Notes: generated by a model from the sequence alone, not told the origin. Counted from the stretch's first letter, positions 53,759 through 62,730 are shown. The stretch is 64,000 nucleotides of DNA from Oligoflexia bacterium (GCA_016861345.1 BOLD01000002.1:186001-250000), one strand, 5' to 3'. Program-made: numbers and translations.

Positions 53759-53787
53759 GTCATAACGAGGGGGCAGGACTTTGACAA
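53759..53787 (-). promoter_or_regulatory. Candidate promoter of the maltodextrin operon
   Basis: On the minus strand TTGTCA (53782-53787) and TATGAC (53759-53764) are spaced 17 bp, about 30 bp before the malQ start. Nearest upstream gene ends at 53799, so the operon promoter must lie in or near this gap. Confidence 0.4.
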
Positions 53788-53798
53788 TAAGATTTTCA

Positions 53799-55811
53799 TC
53801 AGAACAGATACAATAAATATCCCATGACTTTTTTCTCGGTGGTTAACCGAGCAAACCCGCCACTCATTTCTCCTGAGCGTTTGATGACTTCGTAAGCAAG
53901 TTTCACTTGGGTGGATTTCGTTAGAGCATAGGATATCCAAATTTTTGCAATGCTGCGGTCATCGCGGTAGTCAGCATCATTTGTGACTTGATCTTGAAAT
54001 CGGTGTTTGACCAAATCGGATTTCTCAAGGGCTGTGTTTTGGTAGCTGGTGCCAACTTCTGTGCGTTTGTATTGAGCTTTTAATTGAAGTGCGGTGGTCC
54101 ATCCTGATCCGTAGTAGTAGCCCCGTTTTCTTAAGACCGAGAGCAGTCCATCACGCGAGTTTCCTGCATTTTCATATTCTTCAAGTGCGTAGCTGCTGAC
54201 CATAGCGTAATCCGCAAAGATATCCATCGTGAATGAAACTTTTAACCCTCGGTAAAATCCATTGACTTGAATCGTTGAGCCGATGACATGGGCATTGGCG
54301 ATGAAGTCCCGATTTTCTCTTGTGGAACTTTCATAGGCTCCGGGGTTGCTATTTTTCTGATCCCACTCAAAAGCAGAAGAAATTCCGATAAAATACTCAT
54401 AGCCGCTGAGCTCATCTCGGTCATTTTTTCTTAAGTTTTTATCATAATAGGCTGCCAAAACTGTTTTTCCGAGAAAGTGCCAATCTGAAATTCCAAATTT
54501 TCCGTTGGCGATTTCCATTTCCATATCGACAGCTGGAGAGTTGAGAACCAGTCCTTTTGCCTTACCCTCTTCATTATATAAAGGGATATTCACAACTTTT
54601 CCATTAAATCCTAATCGTGTGCTCGAAGCGGATTCTTTTCCATCTTGAAATTTCGCGTTTGTAAATCCAAGACTTAATTCCATTCGACTCCATTGAGAGG
54701 CATCGAGATCTCCTTTTTGCACAAGAGAGGCTTTGTTCTTCATCCAGTTATCAAGCGAGCCATTCAGAGCTGATGCTGGATCGAGGATGCCGGCAAAAGT
54801 TTTTGCCCAAAGAGAGTTTGATTTATTTCTGATCGCTCGAGCCATTTGATAAAAAACTTCTCCGACCACGGCTCCTGACCAGCCTGTGAAAATCATATCA
54901 TTCACGCTCATGATTTCTTTATACTCCATCAAATATTCCCAGACTGCCGAAGAACCAATTGTCCACAGTGTTGATTCCAGTTGTGAAAAGCCGTTGGACC
55001 TGAGAATGGAATAGTAGGTGACTCCGGCAAGGACGTGTCCAACATTGGCGGCTGTCGAATTATCATCAGTCATAGCCGCATCGCCTTTAATTTTTAATTT
55101 GAGCGCATTCCAAAAGCCCTGATAGTCGTGGTCTAATTTATTAGACGCTATGTTGTCATAGTATTTGTATAATCCAAATCCCAAGGTTGCAGACAGTTCA
55201 ATTGCAGCCCGAAGATAATGTTTCTGGCGTGGGCTTTCCTCGCTATATATGGCATAGGCTTTTTTGGGCGTTAAGGGCTCATGAGTGATCGAATCAACAA
55301 CAACACCATCTTTATTGACCTGGATTTGTTTTGATTCACCTAAGCCCGCAATCAAGAGTTGAGTTTTATAGAGATATTTATTTTTATCATAGGTTACGAA
55401 ATTTCGAACAAATTTATGGAGCGAGGCCTGGTTTTCCTCAAGCTTGAGATCTGAGAAGGTGATGGGAGATGTGCTAAAGTCTGTGTCATCTTCTTGAGCC
55501 CAGTTGGTGATTTGAGCAGAAATGTGATCGTTTTTCATTTTGTAGATTTGAATATGATAATGAAATTGGGCTTTTGATCTGGCATACCGAACACGTTCAT
55601 CAATCATTGAGCCCGAATGAGTGTAAAGACATTGGGTATTCATACTTTTCACAGAGTTCATGGTTTCATGAAGAGATTCACAGACTTGTTTAGCCCAGTA
55701 TCGCCCATCTTGTGTCGTCAGGTCTCCGACAGAAACAAGGACCGTTTTTTCCGATCGTGCAAAGACTTGTAGGGAAGTCAAAAGAAGTAGATGAAACAAA
55801 AAAAATCTCAT
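53799..55811 (-). CDS. Exported protein, possibly DUF3943 family, with beta-rich C-terminus
   Basis: A 670-residue exported protein: signal peptide (1-18, ending VFAR), a ~130-residue alpha/beta part resembling a periplasmic domain (VLVSVGDLTTQDGRYWAKQ), a hydrophobic/helical middle (~250-330; GHVLAGVTYYSI, SAVWEYLMEYKEIMSVNDM, WSGAVVGEVFYQM) that recalls DUF3943, and a C-terminal region rich in paired strands (YKRTEVGTSYQNTAL, TKSTQVKLAYEVIKRS) suggesting an outer membrane barrel. Function unknown; it starts a minus-strand block of secreted proteins facing malQ. Confidence 0.6.
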   Translation of the reverse strand: MRFFLFHLLLLTSLQVFARSEKTVLVSVGDLTTQDGRYWAKQVCESLHETMNSVKSMNTQCLYTHSGSMIDERVRYARSKAQFHYHIQIYKMKNDHISAQITNWAQEDDTDFSTSPITFSDLKLEENQASLHKFVRNFVTYDKNKYLYKTQLLIAGLGESKQIQVNKDGVVVDSITHEPLTPKKAYAIYSEESPRQKHYLRAAIELSATLGFGLYKYYDNIASNKLDHDYQGFWNALKLKIKGDAAMTDDNSTAANVGHVLAGVTYYSILRSNGFSQLESTLWTIGSSAVWEYLMEYKEIMSVNDMIFTGWSGAVVGEVFYQMARAIRNKSNSLWAKTFAGILDPASALNGSLDNWMKNKASLVQKGDLDASQWSRMELSLGFTNAKFQDGKESASSTRLGFNGKVVNIPLYNEEGKAKGLVLNSPAVDMEMEIANGKFGISDWHFLGKTVLAAYYDKNLRKNDRDELSGYEYFIGISSAFEWDQKNSNPGAYESSTRENRDFIANAHVIGSTIQVNGFYRGLKVSFTMDIFADYAMVSSYALEEYENAGNSRDGLLSVLRKRGYYYGSGWTTALQLKAQYKRTEVGTSYQNTALEKSDLVKHRFQDQVTNDADYRDDRSIAKIWISYALTKSTQVKLAYEVIKRSGEMSGGFARLTTEKKVMGYLLYLF

Positions 55812-55957
55812 GGTGAAATCTCCATTCGTCTAAAAGACTAATGCAAGATTTGTCCACGTGTATCTGTTTTCTGATGAAATATGGGGTCGGCCAAATGTAA
55901 ACCAGGCTAACCCCTGACTGAAGCTTAGACAGGTGATTGTCTCAAAATGAGACGGGC

Positions 55958-56503
55958 TTAGGGAGCAGTTTTGATGCTCTGTAATTCGCTGGTGATCGAG
56001 TAAAAAGAAGACTTCATATAAAGCTTTGCGTACCCATCAATAGCCACATTTTCACTGATCCAGATTTCAAGCTTAGAGGTTTTTTTGTTTTTTCCTTCAA
56101 TGTGAAGAACATCAAAAGTTCCCGCAGGCACAGTGATTTTTGTTTTTTCACTGCGAGTGACCTCAACCTTACTGTCCTCGGGATTGCCCTCTTGACCATT
56201 GCGAATAATCTTCAGTAATGACCCATCTTTTTTACTATAAAGTTTCTCAATCACTTCGTTATGAGAAGAAACATGCATTTCTTCTTTGACCCAAAATCCC
56301 TCTGCTGTTTCGCTGGCAACAACTTTTGTCATGGTGCCTTTGCCGAGCATACCCGCAGAAACGACATAGGTCGTTTGATCGCCGACTTTCCAGGTATTCG
56401 GTGTCGTCAGTGCGATGAGATCTTCAATTGAAGAAAGTTCTGTTAGATTGGCAAAAGACTGAAGAGAAAAGAAAAGTACAAAAAAGGAAATAAGGTGTTT
56501 CAT
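55958..56503 (-). CDS. Exported hypothetical protein
   Basis: A 181-residue protein with a signal peptide (ending LQSFAN) and a beta-rich body (KVGDQTTYVVSAGMLGKGTMTK, FWVKEEMHVSSHNEVIEKLYSK, ITVPAGTFDVLHIEGK). The strand layout resembles DUF3108-type or TapA-like periplasmic/outer-membrane-associated domains, but the link is weak. No cysteine or catalytic motif is visible. It lies downstream of another exported protein on the same strand, 75 bp away. Possibly lipid- or metal-binding; unknown. Confidence 0.55.
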   Translation of the reverse strand: MKHLISFFVLFFSLQSFANLTELSSIEDLIALTTPNTWKVGDQTTYVVSAGMLGKGTMTKVVASETAEGFWVKEEMHVSSHNEVIEKLYSKKDGSLLKIIRNGQEGNPEDSKVEVTRSEKTKITVPAGTFDVLHIEGKNKKTSKLEIWISENVAIDGYAKLYMKSSFYSITSELQSIKTAP

Positions 56504-56578
56504 TAGACCCTCCCTGGTCTCTTTCAGTTTCAGGGGAGGGCCTTTCAGAGATCAAGCACTATTTGGCGTTGCCCCGCA

Positions 56579-57136
56579 TTACTTCACTTCGACTTCAAAA
56601 GTCATCTTTGTATCCATGTCACAGGTGAGCTCAGATTCAGCGCGACTACAGGTGTAATCAGAAAAATGAAGATTCATATCAACACTTTTTCCATCTTGAA
56701 CTAGATGCAGGCGCGGAATCAAGTCCTGGCCCTTTTCAGCCATCAGGTGACTGAACAACTGACTGATCTGTTCTGAGGAAATTTTGATAGATTTAATTCC
56801 AGAGAAAAATCCTTGGCGAACTTCTGCCACTAAGGTTTGGTCGATCTTTTTATCTTCACTCACAATTCGTAAAGTATCATTGCCAATATCAACAAGATCA
56901 GCAGTGTTGGCCTCATCCATTTCAAGAGAACCATCTGAAATAAAATGATCGTTTCCAATCACAGCGGTGACGACGAAGCTCACATTCGTGTGACTTGTTT
57001 TTCCTTTCGCCGTTTGGCGGTCGACCAGTTCATAACGATCTTTTCCTTTCATCAGGATTTCAAACTTTAAAGAATTTGCTTGAGCCAGTGGTGAGACCAG
57101 CATCAGCGCTGCAAAGATTGGAATTAAAGATTTCAT
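56579..57136 (-). CDS. Exported hypothetical protein with beta-rich fold
   Basis: A 185-residue exported protein: signal peptide (ending LAQAN), beta strands (LKFEILMKGKDRYELVDRQT, TNVSFVVTAVIGNDHFISDG) and a Cys pair near the C-terminus (YTCSRAESELTCDMDTKM) likely forming a disulfide. A good AAGGAG precedes the ATG, and TTGATT/TTATAA 18 bp apart stand just upstream as a possible promoter. It is similar in style to the next gene downstream but I cannot prove homology. No family recognised. Confidence 0.55.
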   Translation of the reverse strand: MKSLIPIFAALMLVSPLAQANSLKFEILMKGKDRYELVDRQTAKGKTSHTNVSFVVTAVIGNDHFISDGSLEMDEANTADLVDIGNDTLRIVSEDKKIDQTLVAEVRQGFFSGIKSIKISSEQISQLFSHLMAEKGQDLIPRLHLVQDGKSVDMNLHFSDYTCSRAESELTCDMDTKMTFEVEVK

Positions 57137-57280
57137 AATTACTCCTTCGGGGTTTTATAACGTCGAGAAAGATAACAAAATCAAAACAAAATTTCGCCTG
57201 TAATGATTCTGACACTGTGACGGTTTTGGGCAATTTGCCCTATCTAGGGTTGGGCTCTAATTCAAAATAACTTGAGATTC

Positions 57281-57697
57281 TTAATAATACGGCAGCTTGA
57301 TCAGGTAAATCAAAACACCAGTCACAGAGACATAGAACCAAACGCTTAAGGTCCAGGGTGCGATTTTTTTGTGGCGGGGACGTTGGTTTTTCAGGGCAAA
57401 GTAGACTGTGACAATGACCATGGGTGGAACAAAAGCAGCTAAGATGGTGTGGGTGGCTAAGATAAAGAAGAAGACTTTCTTCATGGTCTCAGTTCCACCA
57501 AAAGGTGGGACTTGACCAAAGAAATGAAAAATCAAATAGCAAACGAGAAAGATAGAAGAGTTGAACAGGGCTGCAAGAACGTATTTTCGATGAAGAGATT
57601 CGTTCTTGGCTCGAATGGCTTTATAGGCCAGGAGCAAGAGTACAGCACTGATTAAATTAAGCGCAGCATTGACTGGAGGAAGATCATTGGGCGTCAT
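57281..57697 (-). CDS. DUF420 membrane protein (CtaM-like)
   Basis: A 138-residue membrane protein with four predicted membrane segments. It fits DUF420, whose Bacillus member CtaM is needed for heme-copper oxidase assembly. Conserved histidines lie at or near the membrane (SLHRKYVL, YLIFHFFG, LATHTILA, RHKKIAPW) and could bind heme or copper. It is the last gene of the oxidase operon, overlapping the small CxxC protein gene by 14 bp. Assignment rests on length, topology and operon position. Confidence 0.75.
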   Translation of the reverse strand: MTPNDLPPVNAALNLISAVLLLLAYKAIRAKNESLHRKYVLAALFNSSIFLVCYLIFHFFGQVPPFGGTETMKKVFFFILATHTILAAFVPPMVIVTVYFALKNQRPRHKKIAPWTLSVWFYVSVTGVLIYLIKLPYY

Positions 57698-57887
57698 TCG
57701 TTGATTCCTTTTTTTTCTTTATCAGAGAGTGATAATAAAAAAGGAATCCGCCAAAGGCAAGAATAGGGATTATACTAAAGGCAACTGTGGCCCAGAAGTA
57801 ATTGGTCACAACTTTTTCGGGAAAACCCTGACCGACACACACGGCACAGGCCAGAGCTTTCGATTGGAGAAAGAAAAGTTTCATCAT
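57684..57887 (-). CDS. Small CxxC membrane protein in oxidase operon
   Basis: A 67-residue protein with a CAVC motif near the N-terminus (KALACAVCVGQG), one membrane helix (~30-51) and a basic tail. I chose ATG 57887 since it overlaps the stop of the preceding subunit III-like gene (ATGATG), giving translational coupling; a longer frame to 57941 lacks a Shine-Dalgarno site. The Cys pair and position suggest copper handling or assembly of the oxidase, but this is inference. Confidence 0.55.
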   Translation of the reverse strand: MMKLFFLQSKALACAVCVGQGFPEKVVTNYFWATVAFSIIPILAFGGFLFYYHSLIKKKKESTNDAQ

Positions 57888-58483
57888 AACATGTAAACCA
57901 AAACGTAAAGAACTGGCCAAAGTCCCACAACAAAGTACCAAAAGAAGATCGAAGCCATCAGCCCTGATCTTTTCTCTGGCATTGTTTTAATTTTAGAGAT
58001 CTGTGCCAGTTGGCTGAGAAGAATCAAAAGCCCAGCAAAAACATGCAGGCCGTGGGCTCCGACTAAAAGATAAAAGTAGGCCCCATAATTATTGGACTCT
58101 GCTTTCAGGCCGTATTGGATGAGCTGATACCATTCATATCCCTGAAGCAGAAGAAAGAGGCTTCCCAGTCCCAGAGTGATCTGAACCCACATTCGAGCTC
58201 GATCAAGCTTGAGACGGTTTGGGTGTGATTCTTGCGTTGCCAGCCAGGCTGTGACCGCACTGGCAAGAAGAATCATGGTGTTGATGAGTGTGGCCTCAAC
58301 AGGAAAGCGAGGTTGGCCGACGGGTGGCCACTGAGCCAAGTTTGCACGACCCACAAAGTAGGCGCTGATCAGCCCTGTGAAAAACATCAGCTCGGTAAAA
58401 ATGAAAAACAGAATGCCAAGAATTGCATTGGGTATTTTCAATCCCGAAGTGATCGGACGGTTCAGGGTGGCTGATTGAGACAT
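57884..58483 (-). CDS. Cytochrome c oxidase subunit III-like protein (second copy)
   Basis: A 199-residue membrane protein with five predicted segments, resembling subunit III of heme-copper oxidases: FIFTELMFFTGLISAYF near the N-terminus, LLQGYEWYQLI and a C-terminal FFWYFVVGLWPVLYVLVY. It is a second subunit III-type protein beside the one at 58848-59420, from which it differs clearly. Two CoxC/CoxO-like paralogues in one operon occur in some caa3-type clusters. A glutamate in FIFTELMF is the usual proton-entry position. Confidence 0.78.
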   Translation of the reverse strand: MSQSATLNRPITSGLKIPNAILGILFFIFTELMFFTGLISAYFVGRANLAQWPPVGQPRFPVEATLINTMILLASAVTAWLATQESHPNRLKLDRARMWVQITLGLGSLFLLLQGYEWYQLIQYGLKAESNNYGAYFYLLVGAHGLHVFAGLLILLSQLAQISKIKTMPEKRSGLMASIFFWYFVVGLWPVLYVLVYML

Positions 58484-58506
58484 GGTGGTTCTCCTCTTCA
58501 GAGTTA

Positions 58507-58836
58507 TTACTTAGCTATTTTCATTTCAACGTAAACGACATCGGGGGCGACGCCGAAGTAAAAAATTCCAAGTGCTGCAACGGCAAAAATCATCACCCAA
58601 GTCAGAAGCTTTGGCTCCCACTTGAGATGCATGAAATTTCCAATAACCATAATTGCCTTCACGAGGGCTAAGCCAAAAATGAGGGTCACAGAAAGGACTT
58701 TGTGGCCCAATTCGCCGACCGCTAAACTGAGGACTAGAATTCCCACAAGAACTCCCCAAATTTTAATATAATTGGGGTGGCCGTGATAATCTTTTTCAAC
58801 TTTATTTTGTGTGTGATGAGTTGTTGTTTGTCCCAT
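58507..58836 (-). CDS. Cytochrome c oxidase subunit IV (caa3 type)
   Basis: A 109-residue protein with three predicted membrane segments, matching bacterial oxidase subunit IV: a short cytoplasmic head (DYHGHPNYIKIWGVLVGIL), VIGNFMHLKWEPKLL with the typical His after the second segment, and a C-terminal hydrophobic end. It sits 11 bp after subunit III and 23 bp before the second subunit III-like gene. Role: structural stabilisation of the oxidase. Confidence 0.85.
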   Translation of the reverse strand: MGQTTTHHTQNKVEKDYHGHPNYIKIWGVLVGILVLSLAVGELGHKVLSVTLIFGLALVKAIMVIGNFMHLKWEPKLLTWVMIFAVAALGIFYFGVAPDVVYVEMKIAK

Positions 58837-58847
58837 TTAATGACCCC

Positions 58848-59420
58848 TTATTTCGCCACATAAAGTAGTGGGAAAAGAAAAATCCAAACAATGTCCACGA
58901 AGTGCCAATAAAGACCGGCCATCTCAACTCGGTGAAGATTGCGGCCTTTGTTGACGTCAATTTGCATGACTAAGAACATAGCCACCATTCCCGCAATAAC
59001 GTGAATGGCATGCAGTCCCGTCATAGCGTAGTAGAAGCTCCAAAAGTTGTTCGCCGTAATGGTGTACCCGTGGCTGATCTCAGTCGTGTACTCAACTGAT
59101 TTCACAATCAAAAAAATCACTCCACCCAGAATGGTGAACCAAAGGTATTTTTTTGTAGCCGCAATATTTTTCTCTGTAGCTGCTTTGTGAGCCAAGGCAA
59201 CCGTCAACGAGCTTGTCAGTAGAACTAATGTGTTTAATGCGCCCATCGGAGTCGATGTGTGCGAAGCATATTCGCCCCACTGAGGATACCGCATTCGGAA
59301 GAGCAGGTAGCTCATGATCAAGCCGCCAAAAATGACGACCTCAGATGCAATGACCCACCACATAGCGGCTCGGCCATTTGGGACTTCGGAAATATCAACT
59401 GTTTGCGTTGTGTGTGCCAC
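58848..59420 (-). CDS. ctaE: Cytochrome c oxidase subunit III
   Basis: A 190-residue integral membrane protein with five predicted segments. MWWVIASEVVIFGGLIMSYLLF, VKSVEYTTEISHGY, the Glu in SEVVIF (the usual proton-entry site), AMTGLHAIHVIAGMV and the C-terminal YWHFVDIVWIFLFPLLYV are typical of the short bacterial subunit III. It sits 12 bp after subunit I. Subunit III stabilises proton uptake in subunit I. Confidence 0.88.
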   Translation of the reverse strand: MAHTTQTVDISEVPNGRAAMWWVIASEVVIFGGLIMSYLLFRMRYPQWGEYASHTSTPMGALNTLVLLTSSLTVALAHKAATEKNIAATKKYLWFTILGGVIFLIVKSVEYTTEISHGYTITANNFWSFYYAMTGLHAIHVIAGMVAMFLVMQIDVNKGRNLHRVEMAGLYWHFVDIVWIFLFPLLYVAK

Positions 59421-59432
59421 GTTGTCCTCCTG

Positions 59433-61121
59433 TTAATTCGCTGATGTTTGGGGCCAATAGTCTTCGCTTCGTCCGGGTACAGAGTACTCGTAAGGTCCAC
59501 GATGAACAACTGGGGTTTGGGCAAAGTTACCATGTGGAGGAGGCGAATCAGCCTGCCACTCCAATGTGTTTGATTTCCAAGGATTCTTTTCTGCTTTTGG
59601 TCCGCTGAGAGCACTTTTGATCATATTGAAAACAAAAATGAACTGTGACAGGAAAAGCACAATCAGAGCTAACGTTGAAATAATTCGGATGTTCATAATC
59701 TCTGGTGTCATCAACGATTTCCACATCGAGTAATCAAAAATTCGTCGATGTTCACCGGCCATACCGCTAAAGAAGAGCGGGAAGAAGACCAAGTTAAACG
59801 AAATCGTTGTGAGCCAGAAATGAACTTTCCCCAAAGTTTCATTGTACATGCGACCGATGAACTTTGGAAACCAAAAATAAATTGCAGCCAAGCCGCCAAA
59901 GAACACGGTCGGGATCAAGGCATAGTGAAAGTGGGCGATCACGAAATAGGTATCGTGTACGTAGATGTCAAAAGCGCTCGATCCTAGATAAATTCCGGTA
60001 ACTCCACCGATTAAGAATTCGCCGATGAAGCCAAGAGCGAAGAGCATCGGAGTTGATAGCGTAATTGAACTTTTCCATAGTGTGGCAATCGAAGCAAAAA
60101 TGATCAGCGAGAAGGGGATTGAGATCATGATTGTTGTGATTGAGAAGAATGTTGCCATTCGGGGATCGATACCAGCAATAAACTGATGATGGGCCCACAC
60201 AACAAAGGATAAGAAACCAGCGCCGATTGTGGCATAAATAATCATCTTATAGCCAAAGATAGGTTTACGAGCAAAGGTGGTCATGACCTCAGCAAGAACA
60301 CCGATTGTTGGTAAGAGAATGACGTAAACTTCTGGATGGCCAAAGAACCAGAACATATGCTGGAATAAAATGGGGTCTCCGCCAGCAGCGGGGTTGTAAA
60401 ATCCTGTGCCCACAGTTCGATCTAGGAGAAGCATGGCTGCCCCGGCGATCAATGGTCCAACGGCAAACATGAATATTAAAACTGCAGAGAGCATCATCCA
60501 CACCATCATGGGTAGGCGGAACCAAGTCAGTCCAGGCGCTCTCATGTTGAATGTGGTCACGATAAAGTTGATACCTCCGATTAAGAAAGCGACAAACTCA
60601 AGCGCAACAGCGATTATCCAGAGATTTCCACCGAGCCCCACGGACCAGCCATGGGCTGTGTATCCATTCGCGGAAAGGGGAGGATACGCTGTCCATCCGC
60701 CGGCAAAAGCTCCACCAGGAACAAAGAATGAAGCAATAAGAACAACCGTGCTTAAGAAAAAGACCCAGTATGAAATCATATTCAGTGTTGGGAAGGCCAT
60801 ATCATCAGCACCAATCATGATGGGGATGAGTAAGTTGCCCAGTGCCGCCAGCAGAACGGGCATGGCGACCCAGAAGATCATAATTGTTCCATGCATGGTG
60901 ATAAATTCATTGTACTGACCGGCAGTCATTTTGCCGAGTAAAGGAATCGCTTCTCCTGGAAAAGCTAACTGCATTCTAAATCCATAGGCCAAAAATCCGC
61001 CAAGGAAAGCCATGATCAGTCCTGTGATCATGTACTGCATACCGATGACTTTGTGATCGGTCGAGAAAATGTATTTTTGTACGAAGGTCATCTGATGATG
61101 AGATGTCTGATTTGTCGACAT
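59433..61121 (-). CDS. ctaD: Cytochrome c oxidase subunit I
   Basis: The catalytic heme-copper subunit: 562 residues with ~12 predicted segments. Heme and copper ligands sit in FITMHGTIMIFW, WFFGHPEVYVILLP (CuB His and cross-linked Tyr), VWAHHQFIAG and HDTYFVIAHFHYAL. It reduces oxygen to water and pumps protons. It follows subunit II by 12 bp and precedes subunit III. The K-channel Tyr-containing helix and D-channel residues look standard, so it is A-type. Confidence 0.95.
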   Translation of the reverse strand: MSTNQTSHHQMTFVQKYIFSTDHKVIGMQYMITGLIMAFLGGFLAYGFRMQLAFPGEAIPLLGKMTAGQYNEFITMHGTIMIFWVAMPVLLAALGNLLIPIMIGADDMAFPTLNMISYWVFFLSTVVLIASFFVPGGAFAGGWTAYPPLSANGYTAHGWSVGLGGNLWIIAVALEFVAFLIGGINFIVTTFNMRAPGLTWFRLPMMVWMMLSAVLIFMFAVGPLIAGAAMLLLDRTVGTGFYNPAAGGDPILFQHMFWFFGHPEVYVILLPTIGVLAEVMTTFARKPIFGYKMIIYATIGAGFLSFVVWAHHQFIAGIDPRMATFFSITTIMISIPFSLIIFASIATLWKSSITLSTPMLFALGFIGEFLIGGVTGIYLGSSAFDIYVHDTYFVIAHFHYALIPTVFFGGLAAIYFWFPKFIGRMYNETLGKVHFWLTTISFNLVFFPLFFSGMAGEHRRIFDYSMWKSLMTPEIMNIRIISTLALIVLFLSQFIFVFNMIKSALSGPKAEKNPWKSNTLEWQADSPPPHGNFAQTPVVHRGPYEYSVPGRSEDYWPQTSAN

Positions 61122-61133
61122 AGGTGACTCCCT

Positions 61134-62168
61134 TTATTTAACCGTCTTGAGATATTCGATGATGTCTTTTGCTTCTTGCTCACTGACGAGGCCTTTTTGT
61201 GGAGGCATCGCTGGAGGATAGCCCTTCACAACTTCAGCTCCAGGTTCGTATATTGAGCGAAGAAGGTAGGCTTCATCAGCAACAACTTCTTTATCTTGCC
61301 CACCAGCAGTCACAGTTCGCTTTGAGCCAAAGAGACCCTTGTAGGTTGGCCCGACTGTTTTTGACCCATCAAGATTGTGGCAGGCCATACAAGCTTTTGC
61401 AGTGACAAGGGCTTTGCCCTTTTCCGCATCTCCAGCGCCAGAGGCAAAGAGATTTTTGGCCATATCAGCAAAAGGATCTGCACCTCCTGCTCCTGGAGCT
61501 GTATCGGATCCTCCGTTGGCAACCCATTGGGCGAACTCTTCTTTTGAGTGGGCAATCATAGTGGATTTCATAATCGTGTGACCAACACCGCAGATTTCAG
61601 CACACATGACCTCGTAAGAGCCTGGTTGAGTGACTTTGAACCATCCACGAATAGTGCGTCCAGGAACGGCGTCTTGCTTTAAGCGAAGAGCGGGGACAAA
61701 CCAACTGTGCAGAACGTCTTTGGCTTCAAGATCAAAGACGATATTTGTATCTGCGGGGACATGAAGTTCGCCCGTCTTTTTAATGTCATCATCGGTGTCC
61801 AGTTGCCCGTCAGCGCCAGGAAGAGTGTAGGCCCAAGAAAATTGCTGACCAGTGATGCGGATTTTTAAGTCTTGATTTTGAGGAAGTCCGCCTTTGATCT
61901 CACTCCACGCCGTGTGGGTTTTTATGTCGACGAAGAAATCAAGGGCAATAACAATCGCAAGAGGAATCAAGACCCACTTGGTCTGTGACCACACATTTCC
62001 GGCCACGTACTCGGCTTTCACCCCATCTTTTTTTCTATACTTAATGATAAAGTAAAGAAAGATGCCCTCTGCAATGATGAAGGCGACTCCGACAATAATA
62101 GTGATAATCCAGAATAGCGAATCAATATGATGGCCAAAGCTGGACACATTTGGTGGTAAAAAACCCAT
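61134..62168 (-). CDS. ctaC: Cytochrome c oxidase subunit II with fused c-type cytochrome (caa3)
   Basis: A 344-residue subunit II. Two N-terminal membrane helices (~20-45, ~65-85) precede the CuA cupredoxin domain with HSWFVPALRLKQDAVPG and CAEICGVGHTIM (CuA Cys pair, Glu, His, Met). A linker (Gly/Ala-rich) leads to a c-type cytochrome with CMACH heme motif and Met ligand in YPPAMPP. It accepts electrons from cytochrome c. I chose ATG 62168, with AGGAG at 8-bp spacing; a TTG at 62186 would put that site inside the gene. No lipobox seen. Confidence 0.93.
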   Translation of the reverse strand: MGFLPPNVSSFGHHIDSLFWIITIIVGVAFIIAEGIFLYFIIKYRKKDGVKAEYVAGNVWSQTKWVLIPLAIVIALDFFVDIKTHTAWSEIKGGLPQNQDLKIRITGQQFSWAYTLPGADGQLDTDDDIKKTGELHVPADTNIVFDLEAKDVLHSWFVPALRLKQDAVPGRTIRGWFKVTQPGSYEVMCAEICGVGHTIMKSTMIAHSKEEFAQWVANGGSDTAPGAGGADPFADMAKNLFASGAGDAEKGKALVTAKACMACHNLDGSKTVGPTYKGLFGSKRTVTAGGQDKEVVADEAYLLRSIYEPGAEVVKGYPPAMPPQKGLVSEQEAKDIIEYLKTVK

Positions 62169-62262
62169 CCTCAAACTCCTTTTCAATTAAACAAAGCCAG
62201 TTTTGTTCGAAAAGGATCTGAAGTCAACCCTAAGGTAGATAAAATGAGTAAATTTGACACTA

Positions 62263-62283
62263 AAAATCTTAAATATTCTTAAA
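62263..62283 (-). repeat. 21-bp shared AT-rich element upstream of oxidase operon
   Basis: On the minus strand this reads TTTAAGAATATTTAAGATTTT, exactly the sequence at 51798-51818. It lies ~95 bp before the ctaC start in a non-coding gap, so here a regulatory role is possible: two half sites TTTAAGA in direct orientation, 10 bp apart, the layout of response-regulator sites. Confidence 0.4.
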
Positions 62284-62328
62284 TTTCAGCTGGATGCGGG
62301 GCCTTGGACCAAAAGTTGTGGGGCCTCT

Positions 62329-62655
62329 TCACTTCTTTTCTGTTTCGGTATCTGATTTTTTATCTTTGGACTCTTCGTCCTCGTACATCATCATTCCTTG
62401 GCCCATCTTCATTCCCTTCATACGCCCCATGCCCATCATCATGCAGCCTGTTTTTCCCATTTCATTGCGACAGGCAGTCATCATTTCCTGCTGGCAAGTC
62501 TCAACGTTGGCTTCGGTTTTCAAACAGACAGCCATCTGAGCGTGGATTTGAGCCATTTTTGTGCGCTCTTCCTTTGTCAAATTTGGATAGGCCGCAAATG
62601 AGATACTTGCGACGAATATCAATGTAGTTAGTGTCAGTAGAATAATTGCCTTCAT
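62329..62655 (-). CDS. Methionine-rich exported protein
   Basis: A 108-residue exported protein: signal peptide (1-21, ending SFAA), a helical middle with a Cys pair (C44 and C54) and a second pair, and a C-terminal Met-rich tract (TGCMMMGMGRMKGMKMGQGMM) before an acidic/Lys tail. Met-rich periplasmic proteins often bind Cu(I), and it stands next to the oxidase operon, so a copper role is a fair hypothesis. I recognise no named family. On the same strand as the oxidase genes but separated from ctaC by 160 bp. Confidence 0.6.
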   Translation of the reverse strand: MKAIILLTLTTLIFVASISFAAYPNLTKEERTKMAQIHAQMAVCLKTEANVETCQQEMMTACRNEMGKTGCMMMGMGRMKGMKMGQGMMMYEDEESKDKKSDTETEKK

Positions 62656-62730
62656 TGGTCCCCCTTGTCATTCACATGGGAAGATAGAATGCAATTGTGT
62701 GGCCAGGGGAGCTGCCCTTTAAAAACAAGA

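Noticed and set aside
55939-55953. Perfect hairpin GTCTCA-AAA-TGAGAC after the exported protein gene
   Set aside because: No T-run follows in the direction of transcription, so a terminator is not supported.
57228-57240. Inverted repeat GGGCAA-T-TTGCCC between two minus-strand genes
   Set aside because: The loop is too short and no T-tract follows; no regulator is known to pair with it.
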